Below, piece after piece: positions 27,254 to 35,964 of a DNA stretch of 64,000 bases; position 1 is the first letter of the stretch, and each line of letters opens with the position of its first letter. The notes beneath the pieces were generated by a model that saw nothing but the letters and a program-made list of their open reading frames with translations, was not told where the DNA came from and did no database searches. Made by a program: the position numbers and the translations under genes. The stretch is taken from the NCBI RefSeq assembly GCF_015326965.1, contig NZ_CP017659.1, forward strand, positions 3,786,501-3,850,500. The letters run 5' to 3'. Source of the DNA: Paenibacillus sp. JZ16 (GTDB lineage Bacteria > Bacillota > Bacilli > Paenibacillales > Paenibacillaceae).

Positions 27254-29247
27254 CGTTTCCAGATCCTTTCTGCCACTTGCCATACCAATATCGCGATCAA
27301 TCCGATAATCAAGCCGAGTCCAAGACCCAGTACAACGCGAATGGCCGAAATATAGAGTGGCGTGTGAATATGCGTGAATGTTCCGACCATCGACAGCTGC
27401 CCCATTACACCGATAATGAGCAGATAAACGGCATGACGGTATTTAAATGACAGGAACACGCCGAGTACCATCATTGGATGGGCAAGCAAGAACTCCTTAT
27501 TACGCGGACGTACGCCAAACGTATTTTCCAGGAATGTACGGAATGCCATTTCGATCGACGACACAGAGCCTGCATTACCTGTACGAGTGAGATAGTACCA
27601 ACCGACAATAGCCACAATACCGGCTGCGATAACCCATGTCAGCGAGATCGGTGCTTTAAGCAGTTTCAGAATAGAGCTATAAGTAGATCCCCCTCGGTAC
27701 AGAACCACGTAGATTGCAATGAGTCCTATCGGCGCTGCAGCCAGCAAGCTCACGCCGCGGAACTGATCCAGAACGAGCATATAGGTCACATTATTCAATA
27801 ACGCAACAACGATCGGTACGGCTGCAAGCGACAAGATCGTGGTCTTTATCAATAGTACGATCGAATGGGTGACTCTTCTGCCAGAACTCATGTCCGGTAT
27901 GCTCTGCTGCGTTTCATTGACTTTGCGAATCGCCAGAATGACGGCAACCGTTGGAGCACTGATCGCCGCAAATAAAGCCAAGGCCTGTTCAAGCAAGGTC
28001 GGCTTCAGAAAATACAATCCGGCACTGCCCAAAAGCCCGATCAGGAAAGCGGCAATCGTAAGGAACGGAATGTAATAGGAAATCATGAGCGAAATCAGAG
28101 CTATGGCTCCGACGACAGCCCCAAGCTTGAAGTAACGCTGCAAGGAAGAGTCGGTCACCTTAAACGGCTCTGCAGGACCCATGGTGAAGCCATTGTCCTC
28201 GATCTGCTTAATGGCCTGACCTGTACCTGTCAAACTGTCAATCAAATTATCCAGCGGGTGAGTAACGGATGCCTTGGTCATATCTCGGCTCGGCTCCGCG
28301 TTTAAATAGAACATTCGAATGTTACGATCTTTGGAAGCCAGAGCAAAACGGTCTCCAATAACCTCAGGCTCCAGATTAGCATCCCGCTCGCTTAAGGAAT
28401 AAATACGGGTTACGTTGTAATCTGTTAAATAAGCAAGTTTCGTAAATCCTTTTTGAGGACGCTTGATATTCTCAATCGCCACGAGGCCGATGCCATGTTG
28501 GTTCAAAAGCTCGCCAAAGGAATCCAAGCTTTTCATGTCTGCATCATCATTGAAGCCTCTTGCGGAATCACCTTCAAACAAAATTCGTTTTACGCCGTTG
28601 TCCGCGAAGTACGCCATCAGCTTCTCCATATAGGCCTGGTCATACGGAAGACTGTCCGACAGACGCGGTACAATATTAAAGCCCTTCTCTCGCAGCATGC
28701 TTATGGTAATAGGGTCTGGAGACAGCGGCTTAATCACCGCGTTGGAACGCGGAGTTTCCAGCACCAACCCATCCACTCCACGATCGAACTGCCAGGATCT
28801 TACCGGAATACCCAATCTCGTGTAGGTTTCTTCGATAATGGGTTTAATTAAAGTCGCGCTTTCCTCGTTCAGGAATGAAACATACGTAAAATTCTCGTTC
28901 GGGGAGATCGTCGTACCTGTCAGATCAGCGACCTGCTGCCCGTCATATACCGATATTCGCCGCGATTTCACCAGCTCGTCCAGCGTGCTTTCATAAAGCG
29001 CCATACTGATTACGCCGGCTTCTTTCAGGCGATCCAGCTGCTCAGATACAAAATCCTGCGGCTTGGATTGATACGCCGCGACATCCAACAAATCCCGATA
29101 ATCAAACACCAGCTCTACATTCTTTGATGTTGATTCTGTTTGCAGTCGGTCATAACCTACCGGCAGGGCCGCTGCAACGCCAAGAACAACCAGAATCCAC
29201 AGCCACTTGCGGGCTGCTGTGTTCCAGCGTTTCCAATTCTGAACCAC
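27229..29247 (-). CDS. DUF5693 multi-pass membrane protein
   Basis: This 672-residue protein has one N-terminal membrane helix (about 12-30). A large outside domain with alternating strands and helices (about 35-370) follows. The C-terminal half (about 370-660) holds roughly eight hydrophobic helices (AVVGAIALISLMISYYIPFL, LFAAISAPTVAVILAI and more). DUF5693 proteins are regularly found next to csaB. I infer a role in wall-polymer pyruvylation or its export, but the function is not established. A GTG start with GAGGAGG upstream and the overlap with csaB mark one operon. Confidence 0.92.
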   Translation of the reverse strand: MVQNWKRWNTAARKWLWILVVLGVAAALPVGYDRLQTESTSKNVELVFDYRDLLDVAAYQSKPQDFVSEQLDRLKEAGVISMALYESTLDELVKSRRISVYDGQQVADLTGTTISPNENFTYVSFLNEESATLIKPIIEETYTRLGIPVRSWQFDRGVDGLVLETPRSNAVIKPLSPDPITISMLREKGFNIVPRLSDSLPYDQAYMEKLMAYFADNGVKRILFEGDSARGFNDDADMKSLDSFGELLNQHGIGLVAIENIKRPQKGFTKLAYLTDYNVTRIYSLSERDANLEPEVIGDRFALASKDRNIRMFYLNAEPSRDMTKASVTHPLDNLIDSLTGTGQAIKQIEDNGFTMGPAEPFKVTDSSLQRYFKLGAVVGAIALISLMISYYIPFLTIAAFLIGLLGSAGLYFLKPTLLEQALALFAAISAPTVAVILAIRKVNETQQSIPDMSSGRRVTHSIVLLIKTTILSLAAVPIVVALLNNVTYMLVLDQFRGVSLLAAAPIGLIAIYVVLYRGGSTYSSILKLLKAPISLTWVIAAGIVAIVGWYYLTRTGNAGSVSSIEMAFRTFLENTFGVRPRNKEFLLAHPMMVLGVFLSFKYRHAVYLLIIGVMGQLSMVGTFTHIHTPLYISAIRVVLGLGLGLIIGLIAILVWQVAERIWKRWSPLLRQ

Positions 29248-29275
29248 GAAAGTACCTCCTCATTGAACCTATGGA

Positions 29276-29330
29276 AATTTACGATGGAGGGCAACAGCTC
29301 TTAGGGGCCTTGCAGCAACCATCGTAAATT
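29276..29330. repeat. long inverted repeat between pgcA and DUF5693
   Basis: AATTTACGATGG and its exact complement CCATCGTAAATT flank a 31-nt loop. Both arms lie between the pgcA stop (29367) and the DUF5693 start (29247). It lacks a U run. It could be an RNA element that protects or separates the two transcripts. Confidence 0.6.
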
Positions 29331-29366
29331 CCCTTCGTTCTCTTCTCTCATTCAATGTATTTATGT

Positions 29367-31085
29367 TTAAGCGTCTACCCGGGCCATGACTGGAGCCGAG
29401 AGCGATAGAATTTTGCGATTCGCATCGGCGAGGGATTCGCCGCGCACGGCAAAATACACTTTGATCTTCGGTTCGGTACCGGAAGGTCTCAGGCAGAACC
29501 AAGATCCGTCATCAAGCAGATACTTTAACACATTTTCCTTCGGCAACCCGTCCAGGCCTTCGGCATAATCAAGCACCTGCTTAACCGGCACGCCTCCGAC
29601 TTCCCCTGGCGGATTATCGCGCCAATCGGACATCTTCGCTTGAATCTGGGCGACGCCATCCTTACCCTTGAGCGTCCGGGATTCCAGTGTCTCGAGGAAA
29701 TAACCGAACTGCTCATACAGCTCCTGCAGGACATCGTACAGTGTCTTGCCTTGTCCTTTATAATAAGCGGCTGCTTCGCATATGAGCATCGAGGCCAATA
29801 CGGCATCCTTGTCGCGGGCATAATTGCCAGCCAAATAGCCGTAACTCTCCTCATAACCAAACAGATACGTATGGCTGCCGGACTCCTCGAACTGGGTCAT
29901 TTTCTCACCAATGTATTTGAAGCCTGTCAATGTATTAAAGACGGTGGCACCATAATACTCGGCAATCGCCGCCCCCATCTCACTCGTTACGATCGTCTTG
30001 ATAACCGCACCATGATCAGGCAGCTTACCCGCTTCCTTCAATTGCCCCAGCAAATAGTGGATCATAATCGCGCCGGATTGATTGCCTGTCAGCACGACGT
30101 ATTCGCCCTGGCTATTCTTCACGACAGCCCCCATACGATCCGCATCGGGATCCGTCCCGATCAAAATGTCAGCTCCCACTTTCTCGCCCAGCTTCATCGC
30201 GAGGGTAAAAGCTTCCCGCTCCTCCGGATTCGGGGATTTGACGGTGGAGAAGTTAGCATCCGGCTCGGCTTGCTCCGGAACAACATGAATATGCTTAAAG
30301 CCAATGCTCTTAAGCACGCGCTCTACGGGTGCTTGCCCTGTTCCATGTAACGGCGTGAATACGATATGGATATCTTCGCCCAGCTTGGATTTGATAAGAT
30401 CCCGGTTCACGCTGACACTCGCCACCGTATCCGCAAAAGCCTGGTCCTCCGCTTCGCCCAGCCAAACCAGCAGGCCTTGAGCCTCTGCATCCGCTTGAGA
30501 CAGCCTCTTAACCGCAGAGAAGGAATCCACCTCCTGTATCCGGGCAATCACGTTCTCTGCTTCGTCCGGTACCAGCTGGCCGCCTTCACGGTTGTACACC
30601 TTATAACCGTTGTATTCCGGCGGATTATGGCTTGCCGTGATGACAATCCCTCCGGTAGCACCCAAGTGACGCACGCTGAATGACAATTGCGGCGTTGATC
30701 GCAAGGATGGATACAGCTTCGCTACAATCCCGTTTCCGGCCAAAACCAAAGCAGCCTCTAACGCAAATTCCGGCGAGAAATGCCGGGAGTCATGGGCAAT
30801 GACAACAGAAGGCTTGCCCTCCGCGGTGCCGTGAGCCTCCAATATATACTGTGCAAAGCCTTGCGTTGCGCGGCCTACCGTATATTTATTAATCCGGTTG
30901 CTGCCTGCACCGATAACACCGCGCAGACCGCCCGTGCCAAATTCCAGATCACGATAAAACCGTTCCTCCAGCTCTTTGGTGTCGTGCTCGAGTGAACGCA
31001 GTTCCTGTTTCGTCTCCTCATCTACATAAGGATCATTCAACCAACGTTGTACCGTATCGATTGTTCTCTGACTCATCTCTGACAT
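29367..31085 (-). CDS. pgcA: phospho-sugar mutase (PgcA-type phosphoglucomutase)
   Basis: PgcA interconverts glucose-6-phosphate and glucose-1-phosphate, feeding UDP-glucose and wall glycopolymers. The 572-residue protein has the full family set: the catalytic Ser in TASHNPPEYNGYK (about 145), the metal-binding loop GTDPDADRMG (about 305), the sugar loop GYEESYGYL (about 405) and the phosphate loop LRPSGTEPKIKV (about 535). The ATG at 31083-31085 has AAGGGAG 10 nt before it. Nearby wall-polymer genes make a role in activated-sugar supply likely, although phosphomannomutase activity is also possible. Confidence 0.95.
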   Translation of the reverse strand: MSEMSQRTIDTVQRWLNDPYVDEETKQELRSLEHDTKELEERFYRDLEFGTGGLRGVIGAGSNRINKYTVGRATQGFAQYILEAHGTAEGKPSVVIAHDSRHFSPEFALEAALVLAGNGIVAKLYPSLRSTPQLSFSVRHLGATGGIVITASHNPPEYNGYKVYNREGGQLVPDEAENVIARIQEVDSFSAVKRLSQADAEAQGLLVWLGEAEDQAFADTVASVSVNRDLIKSKLGEDIHIVFTPLHGTGQAPVERVLKSIGFKHIHVVPEQAEPDANFSTVKSPNPEEREAFTLAMKLGEKVGADILIGTDPDADRMGAVVKNSQGEYVVLTGNQSGAIMIHYLLGQLKEAGKLPDHGAVIKTIVTSEMGAAIAEYYGATVFNTLTGFKYIGEKMTQFEESGSHTYLFGYEESYGYLAGNYARDKDAVLASMLICEAAAYYKGQGKTLYDVLQELYEQFGYFLETLESRTLKGKDGVAQIQAKMSDWRDNPPGEVGGVPVKQVLDYAEGLDGLPKENVLKYLLDDGSWFCLRPSGTEPKIKVYFAVRGESLADANRKILSLSAPVMARVDA

Positions 31086-31130
31086 GAAAAAAAGTCTCCC
31101 TTCCTCATCCAAACAAGAATAGTCTGATAA

Positions 31131-31562
31131 TTACTCCTTATCCGCAAGAGCAAACATTATCTCTCCCTCGGCAACTACACGTCCATCCACTGTAGCGGTT
31201 GCTTTCCCTTTACCGATCATGCCCTTCAAACGAATGATCTCGACTTCCAGCCGCAGCGTATCACCCGGTACCACTTGCCCGCGGAAACGGAAACCGTCAA
31301 TGCCCGCCAAAAAGCCCAGCTTTCCCCGGTTGCTCTCTACATTAAGAATCGCGACAGCACCGACCTGCGCCAAAGCTTCCACAATAAGGACTCCCGGCAT
31401 AACAGCATATTCAGGGAAATGGCCGACAAAAAAAGGCTCATTGATCGTCACGTTCTTGATGCCGACCGCTCGTTTGCCGTCCTCAATCTCCACAATTTTA
31501 TCGACCAGCAAAAACGGGGGGCGATGGGGAATAATTTCTTGAATCTGTTTGATGTTCAACAT
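31131..31562 (-). CDS. fabZ: 3-hydroxyacyl-ACP dehydratase FabZ
   Basis: FabZ removes water from 3-hydroxyacyl-ACP in fatty-acid elongation. The 143-residue protein shows the motif [12 protein letters not shown] (about 11-22), the catalytic His48 in [11 protein letters not shown] and Glu62 in VEALAQVG. The length is normal. I use the ATG at 31560-31562, with AAGGAGG 11 nt upstream; the extra 31 residues of the longer frame have no ribosome site. It lies downstream of mbl-flhO-flhP, as in B. subtilis (ywpB), and 45 nt ahead of pgcA. Confidence 0.97.
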   Translation of the reverse strand: MLNIKQIQEIIPHRPPFLLVDKIVEIEDGKRAVGIKNVTINEPFFVGHFPEYAVMPGVLIVEALAQVGAVAILNVESNRGKLGFLAGIDGFRFRGQVVPGDTLRLEVEIIRLKGMIGKGKATATVDGRVVAEGEIMFALADKE

Positions 31563-31796
31563 AGTATTAAAATCCTCCTTATGTACGTACCCGCCAAGCA
31601 TAGCGTTTGAAAAGGGTTGTTCGTTCCATTTGCTGCCGCTGTGCCGCTTTCTCAAGCTGCGGGAGGTATTATTACGGCTGTATCATGCTTTCTCTTGAGG
31701 TTTTCTTAACGAATTTCAGATCATGTGCATAAAAAGAAGGATCTGCGGAAAAAATGATGGATATCCTTCACCGCTGCAGAAGTGAAGGTTTTAGAT

Positions 31797-31844
31797 AAGG
31801 GGCTTTCTCCCATCGGACACTTGTGTACGAGGAGAGGGCCCTTT
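31797..31844. repeat. long imperfect hairpin of unknown role
   Basis: AAGGGGCTTTCTCC (31797-31810) pairs with GGAGAGGGCCCTTT (31831-31844). The inner part TCG-ACA-CTTG-TGT-CGA extends the fold. It could be an RNA element or a remnant mobile repeat. Confidence 0.55.
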
Positions 31845-31861
31845 TACAAGTTTTTTGGGGT

Positions 31862-31913
31862 CCCCGCAAAGTATTTGGAATAAGCATCGCAGCATAGGCT
31901 CCACTTTGTGGGG
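31862..31913. repeat. CCCCGCAAAGT hairpin, possible dispersed Paenibacillus repeat
   Basis: CCCCGCAAAGT (31862-31872) pairs with ACTTTGTGGGG (31903-31913, one G.U) around a 30-nt loop, and TTATTTTAT follows on the plus strand. I recall similar intergenic hairpins in Paenibacillus genomes, but cannot search for copies here. Confidence 0.5.
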
Positions 31914-31993
31914 TTATTTTATATACATCCGTCCATTGTCATGAAATGACAAAGTTAATACGCAAGTCCCATCCCATTATACCGTTTAACCCC

Positions 31994-32025
31994 AAAAAAA
32001 GAAAACTCCCTTAAAGGGAGTTTGG
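31994..32025 (-). terminator. terminator of the flhO-flhP-epuA unit
   Basis: The minus-strand stem AAACTCCCTT / AAGGGAGTTT is followed by TCTTTTTTT. Confidence 0.92.
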
Positions 32026-32064
32026 CATCTTATCTCAAGACATTGTGTTCACCTTGACCTCTCG

Positions 32065-32265
32065 TCACGGTGCAAAAATTAAATCAAAAACATGCTTCCA
32101 TGTGCCCCATTCAAACACTTCACCGAGCTCCTGATCGCCGAGAACAACATATCCGAAGACCATGCCTCCGAATAATGCCAATACGAGCAATACAGGAATC
32201 ATGATACGGACAGCGATTTTCCATCCGGATGTCTTGGATCGTTTTTTGGCGTTTGATTCACTCAT
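32065..32265 (-). CDS. EpuA-like small membrane protein (PF11772 type)
   Basis: This 66-residue protein has a basic start (SESNAKKRSKTSGWK), one membrane segment (about residues 17-40, IMIPVLLVLALFGGMVFGYVVLG) and a short outer tail with WGTWKHVFDLIF. Databases often label the family DNA-directed RNA polymerase subunit beta, a misleading name, since it shows no polymerase motif. The ATG at 32263-32265 has AGGTGG 6 nt before it. A GTG 9 nt earlier is less likely. It is translated right after flhP (TAG stop 32275-32277). Confidence 0.8.
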   Translation of the reverse strand: MSESNAKKRSKTSGWKIAVRIMIPVLLVLALFGGMVFGYVVLGDQELGEVFEWGTWKHVFDLIFAP

Positions 32266-32274
32266 GATGCCCAC

Positions 32275-33099
32275 CTACCCTCGCATTGTGTTGGCAAGGT
32301 TCATCATGGTATCGCTTGAACTAAGCGCACGTGCCGTCAGCTGGTAGGCCCGCTGAACTTCCATCATTTTAGTCATTTCATCGGTCAAATTGACATTCGA
32401 TTGTTCAATAAATCCGGAAAGCACCTTCGATTTCGGAGGCTCGCCCGGAGCCGACGGTGTTAAATCGAACACATCGCCTTCCGTCAATCCGCTTCCTACG
32501 ACGAACAGGTTATCGCCAACAGCGACCAAGCCCTCCGGACGCTCAAGCTCAACCAGCTTCAAGGTTGCATAAGGAGCCGTTCGACCCGTTGGGGTCTCCA
32601 CGATAATCTGCCCTTTCTGGTTAATGGCAACTTTCCCCTTGGCCGGAAGCGAGATTGGATTATTGTTCACGTCAAGTACAGGATAGCCTTGTGAATTGAC
32701 CAGCAGCAGGTTGTTTGGGTTCCGGGCATCCGGAGATACATGAAATCCGCCTTCGCGGGTATATCCAATCGCGCCATCTCCCTGAACGGCAAACATGGCT
32801 TGTCCATCAATCATCAGATCGAGCGGATTACCGGTTTCCTTCATGGCCCCCTGCTCCATGTTCTGCACGACGGAAGATAGTCTCATGCCATACCCGAGTG
32901 TATAGCCAAGCGGTGTCGCGCGGCCCGTCCGGTCGAAATCCTTGTGATGCCGCTGAACCTGCGTCAGCACATCTTCAAAGGATCCCTCCTTTTTCTTATA
33001 ACCAGCCGTATTGACGTTTGCTATATTGTCCGCAATGACATCCAATCGCTGTTGGAGGGCATTCATCGACACCATGGCGCTAATCATCGAGTTGTTCAT
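32275..33099 (-). CDS. flhP: flagellar hook-basal body protein FlhP
   Basis: FlhP is a FlgF/FlgG-like rod or distal-rod protein of the Gram-positive flagellum. The 274-residue protein carries the N-terminal rod signature (VIADNIANVNTAGYKKKEG, about 22-40), the FlgE/F/G-like middle, and the C-terminal helix ending in VQRAYQLTARALSSSDTMMNLA. The start ATG follows GGAGGTAAGTG; a GTG one codon upstream is also possible. It pairs with flhO, as in B. subtilis. Confidence 0.95.
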   Translation of the reverse strand: MNNSMISAMVSMNALQQRLDVIADNIANVNTAGYKKKEGSFEDVLTQVQRHHKDFDRTGRATPLGYTLGYGMRLSSVVQNMEQGAMKETGNPLDLMIDGQAMFAVQGDGAIGYTREGGFHVSPDARNPNNLLLVNSQGYPVLDVNNNPISLPAKGKVAINQKGQIIVETPTGRTAPYATLKLVELERPEGLVAVGDNLFVVGSGLTEGDVFDLTPSAPGEPPKSKVLSGFIEQSNVNLTDEMTKMMEVQRAYQLTARALSSSDTMMNLANTMRG

Positions 33100-33166
33100 C
33101 ACTTACCTCCCGTGGGCTCACATTTTCATACAGCAGTTGTGCTGCCTGCCTACTTACAAACACAGC

Positions 33167-34048
33167 TTAGACTCGGCCGATCTCATTGACCGCCTTCTCC
33201 AGCGTTCTGTCGTAATACTGAACGATTTTTTGGTTTGTTTCATACGCGCGCAGCGCAGCTGTCAATTCAACCATCGATTGCGTCGGATCCACGTTGGACC
33301 CCTCGATGAATCCCTGGCGGATGACTCCGTTATCACCGGGTGCCATAAAACGCACTTCCCCGTCCGGATCGGCCATACGGAACACGCCATGACCTTCACG
33401 AATCAGTCCATGAGGCTCGCTCACGATGCTGACTCCGAGAATGATGCCTGTCCCATTGCCTTCTGCGTCCATGATTTCTCCTTGCTCATTCACTGTAAAG
33501 TTACTCGCCGAGCCTGTCAATACAATCGGTCTGTTATTGTTATCCAGTACCTGATAGCCGCTCTCGCTCAAGAGGCTGCCATTCGGGCTAACCCGGAAGC
33601 TGCCGTTACGGGTATAACGGGTATCCCCATTCTCATTCTGAACCGTAAAAAATCCTTCCGGCCGGTAGATCACCTCGCCGTTCTCATCCACGTATCTGCC
33701 GGAAGCATCAAATGGATAAGGTTGGCCCGTTGCCGGATTCTGTACTGTAAATGAGGATACCAACGCAAAGTCTGTTGACTTGCCCGTTTCACGGAGCGCG
33801 CCTTCCGTATAAAGCGATATGCTCTCCTCAGCGTAAACACCCGTGTTGAACTTACCCAGCTTCCGCCCCGCATTCGTCGAATCATTGCCGCCGATCATGG
33901 AGACAAGAACTTCAGGGAACGAACGCTGTACGCTGTTGGTTGCCTTGTAGCCTGTCGTGTTGACGTTAGCGATGTTCTGCGTCACCGTATTATGTCGCTG
34001 CTCCTGAGTCATCATCCCCGAAGCGGCTGTATATAGACCTCTTAACAA
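33167..34048 (-). CDS. flhO: flagellar hook-basal body protein FlhO
   Basis: FlhO is the partner rod protein of FlhP. The 293-residue protein shows the same rod signature (NTVTQNIANVNTTGYKATN, about 20-40) and a C-terminal LRAYETNQKIVQYYDRTLEKA. I chose the TTG at 34046-34048, because the family begins MLRGLYTAASGM; a GTG three codons upstream (34055-34057) is the alternative. A sigma-D promoter in the end of mbl (34212-34239) would drive flhO-flhP together. Confidence 0.95.
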   Translation of the reverse strand: MLRGLYTAASGMMTQEQRHNTVTQNIANVNTTGYKATNSVQRSFPEVLVSMIGGNDSTNAGRKLGKFNTGVYAEESISLYTEGALRETGKSTDFALVSSFTVQNPATGQPYPFDASGRYVDENGEVIYRPEGFFTVQNENGDTRYTRNGSFRVSPNGSLLSESGYQVLDNNNRPIVLTGSASNFTVNEQGEIMDAEGNGTGIILGVSIVSEPHGLIREGHGVFRMADPDGEVRFMAPGDNGVIRQGFIEGSNVDPTQSMVELTAALRAYETNQKIVQYYDRTLEKAVNEIGRV

Positions 34049-34211
34049 TGAAGGCACTTCCCTTCCAAAATAGATGCGTGAATGGCCGCTGCGCTGACCG
34101 ATTGTATCTCCAATCGCTGCTGTTCAGCATGACCATTGTATAAATTGCAGACCTATGTAGCTGCATCGTATGGATACAGATTGATAATCCAATATCACGT
34201 TTCTATTATCT

Positions 34212-34239
34212 ATATCGGAAGGTTAGAACTTTTTCTTTA
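34212..34239 (-). promoter_or_regulatory. sigma-D-type promoter of flhO-flhP inside the mbl 3' end
   Basis: On the minus strand TAAA (34236-34239), a 16-nt spacer and TCCGATAT (34212-34219) match the sigma-D consensus in all but one position. The -35 box is within the last mbl codons and the -10 box is just past its TAA. B. subtilis flhOP is also sigma-D-dependent. Confidence 0.72.
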
Positions 34240-35221
34240 CGACCTTGTCCAAATTATCCAGCATAATTCCCGTTCCCTTAACCACACAATGCATCGGATC
34301 CTCCGCAACAAGCACCGGCACCCGCAGCTCGTCCGTTAACAGCTCGTCCAAACCATGAAGCAATGCGCCACCGCCGGTCAATATGACGCCGCGATCGATA
34401 ATGTCCGCTGACAGCTCCGGCGGGGTCCGCTCCAAAACGGATTTGGCTGCGAGTACGATCGATGACACCGGATCCCACAGAGCTTCCTGCACCTCTGCCG
34501 AAGACACCGTTACGGTAAACGGCAGTCCCGATACCATATCGCGTCCGCGAATATCCATCTCAGCTTGTCTACCGCCTGGACGAACCGTTCCGATCGCTAC
34601 CTTCAAATCTTCTGCCGTCCGTTCCCCGATCAGCAATTTATATTTATGCTTCACATACTTCGTGATCGCCTCGTCGAACTTGTCCCCCGCCATTTTAATC
34701 GAAGAAGCGGTGACCACATCGCCCATGGACAGGACGGCCACATCTGTGGTGCCGCCCCCGATGTCCACAACCATGTTACCGCTCGGCTGGAAAATATCCA
34801 TCCCTGCGCCAATTGCCGCTGCCTTCGGTTCTTCTTCAAGGAACACATCCCTTGCGCCGCTGCGCTCAGCCGCTTCCCGGATCGCCTTCTGCTCTACCGA
34901 AGTAATGTTGGTCGGTGCACAGATGAGGATTCGGGGCCGGCTGTGCCAACTGCGCGCGCCCACGCGATCAATAAAGTACTTCAGCATCGCTTCCGTAATT
35001 TCGAAGTCGGCGATGACCCCGTCCCTCAGCGGGCGGATCGCCGTAATGTTGCCGGGAGTGCGCCCGACCATGCGCCGTGCTTCCTCACCGACGGCAAGGA
35101 CTCGTTTGGTGTCGGTCTCAATAGTGACAACGGAAGGTTCGTCTAACACTACCCCCTTCCCCTTTACGTGAATGAGCACGTTCGCCGTTCCGAGATCGAT
35201 TCCAATATCCTTGCTCAACAT
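34223..35221 (-). CDS. mbl: MreB-like cell-shape protein Mbl
   Basis: Mbl is an actin-like filament protein that guides side-wall synthesis and cell shape. The 332-residue protein has the actin-fold nucleotide motifs SKDIGIDLGTANVLI (phosphate 1), MVVDIGGGTTDVAVLS (phosphate 2, about 155) and GVILTGGGALLHGLDELL (adenosine). I chose the ATG at 35219-35221, with GGGGG upstream, which gives the usual start MLSKDIG; the 47 extra residues of the longer frame look non-coding. The spoIIID-mbl-flhO order is that of B. subtilis. Confidence 0.97.
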   Translation of the reverse strand: MLSKDIGIDLGTANVLIHVKGKGVVLDEPSVVTIETDTKRVLAVGEEARRMVGRTPGNITAIRPLRDGVIADFEITEAMLKYFIDRVGARSWHSRPRILICAPTNITSVEQKAIREAAERSGARDVFLEEEPKAAAIGAGMDIFQPSGNMVVDIGGGTTDVAVLSMGDVVTASSIKMAGDKFDEAITKYVKHKYKLLIGERTAEDLKVAIGTVRPGGRQAEMDIRGRDMVSGLPFTVTVSSAEVQEALWDPVSSIVLAAKSVLERTPPELSADIIDRGVILTGGGALLHGLDELLTDELRVPVLVAEDPMHCVVKGTGIMLDNLDKVVKKKF

Positions 35222-35416
35222 CATGAAAAGCCCCCAAAGTGTTATTTTATGGTAAAAGAGTCTGTTCGCTGTACCGAACCATCCTTCGACATAATCTAGC
35301 AATCGATGATGATCTTCGGCAAAACAGGTCCCATATTTCGATCCTATACCAGCTTTTAACATATCATACTTTAGGGGAGGGATTCAACGTCAATCTAGTG
35401 ACCTAAGCCCTAAAAA

Positions 35417-35701
35417 TCAGGATTTCGCCGTGGCCACCGGTTCGCGGTTGCTGCCGGTTTTTTTGTACTTGATCTTGGTAGCTTCTCCGCCTCTCAGATG
35501 GCGGATGGATTTGTGGTATTCGAGAATGTGCTTCACCTGATCCGCCAGGTCCGGGTTGATCTCCGGCAGACGTTCGGTTAAGTCCTTATGCACCGTGCTC
35601 TTCGACACGCCAAATTCTTTGGCTATAGTTCGAACCGTATGCCTCGTTTCCACGATACAGCGTCCGATCTTAATGGTCCGCTCTTTGATGTAATCGTGCA
35701 C
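35417..35701 (-). CDS. spoIIID: sporulation transcription factor SpoIIID
   Basis: SpoIIID is a small mother-cell DNA-binding regulator that switches many sigma-E genes on or off and helps start sigma-K synthesis. The 94-residue protein has the expected helix-turn-helix (about residues 25-46, TIAKEFGVSKSTVHKDLTER) and a basic C-terminal tail (ATKIKYKKTGSN). The GTG start has GGAGGCGGGAG before it. A likely sigma-E promoter (35737-35764) is just upstream. Confidence 0.97.
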   Translation of the reverse strand: MHDYIKERTIKIGRCIVETRHTVRTIAKEFGVSKSTVHKDLTERLPEINPDLADQVKHILEYHKSIRHLRGGEATKIKYKKTGSNREPVATAKS

Positions 35702-35736
35702 GCTCCCGCCTCCCTACTGTGTGGATAGTTTGGTAC

Positions 35737-35764
35737 ATTATATGAGGGGCATGACGGGATATTC
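35737..35764 (-). promoter_or_regulatory. sigma-E-type promoter of spoIIID
   Basis: On the minus strand GAATATC (35758-35764), a 13-nt spacer and CATATAAT (35737-35744). The -10 differs from the sigma-E consensus CATACAAT by one base. This fits mother-cell expression of spoIIID. Confidence 0.65.
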
Positions 35765-35891
35765 TCGGTTTCAAGGGGTGACAAGCTTACTTGGACCCAT
35801 TTATTTTCTGGACATGCCCGTGACGGACAAGTCTAAAATGTCCAAAAAACAAGGCCCGGCAAGGGTTGGACTTGCCGTCCAAAACCGCAAC

Positions 35892-35922
35892 AAAAAAAAG
35901 ACAGGATCACAAGATCCTGCCC
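35892..35922 (-). terminator. spoIIQ terminator
   Basis: The minus-strand stem GGCAGGATC / GATCCTGTC (one wobble pair) with a TTGT loop is followed by TTTTTTT. Confidence 0.95.
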
Positions 35923-35964
35923 TCTTCAAGTGCGCGGTGGGCGCATGGCTACAAAGAAATGAAA

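Larger units (their letters stand above)
31563..32064. other. structured intergenic region upstream of fabZ
   Basis: No gene. Three hairpins lie in a row, none explained by a neighbouring terminator: 31765-31788 (CCTTCAC / GTGAAGG), 31797-31844 (AAGGGGCTTTCTCC / GGAGAGGGCCCTTT, with further inner pairing) and 31862-31913 (CCCCGCAAAGT / ACTTTGTGGGG). The flhP/EpuA terminator is at 31994-32025. The fabZ promoter must lie here but is not clear. Confidence 0.65.
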
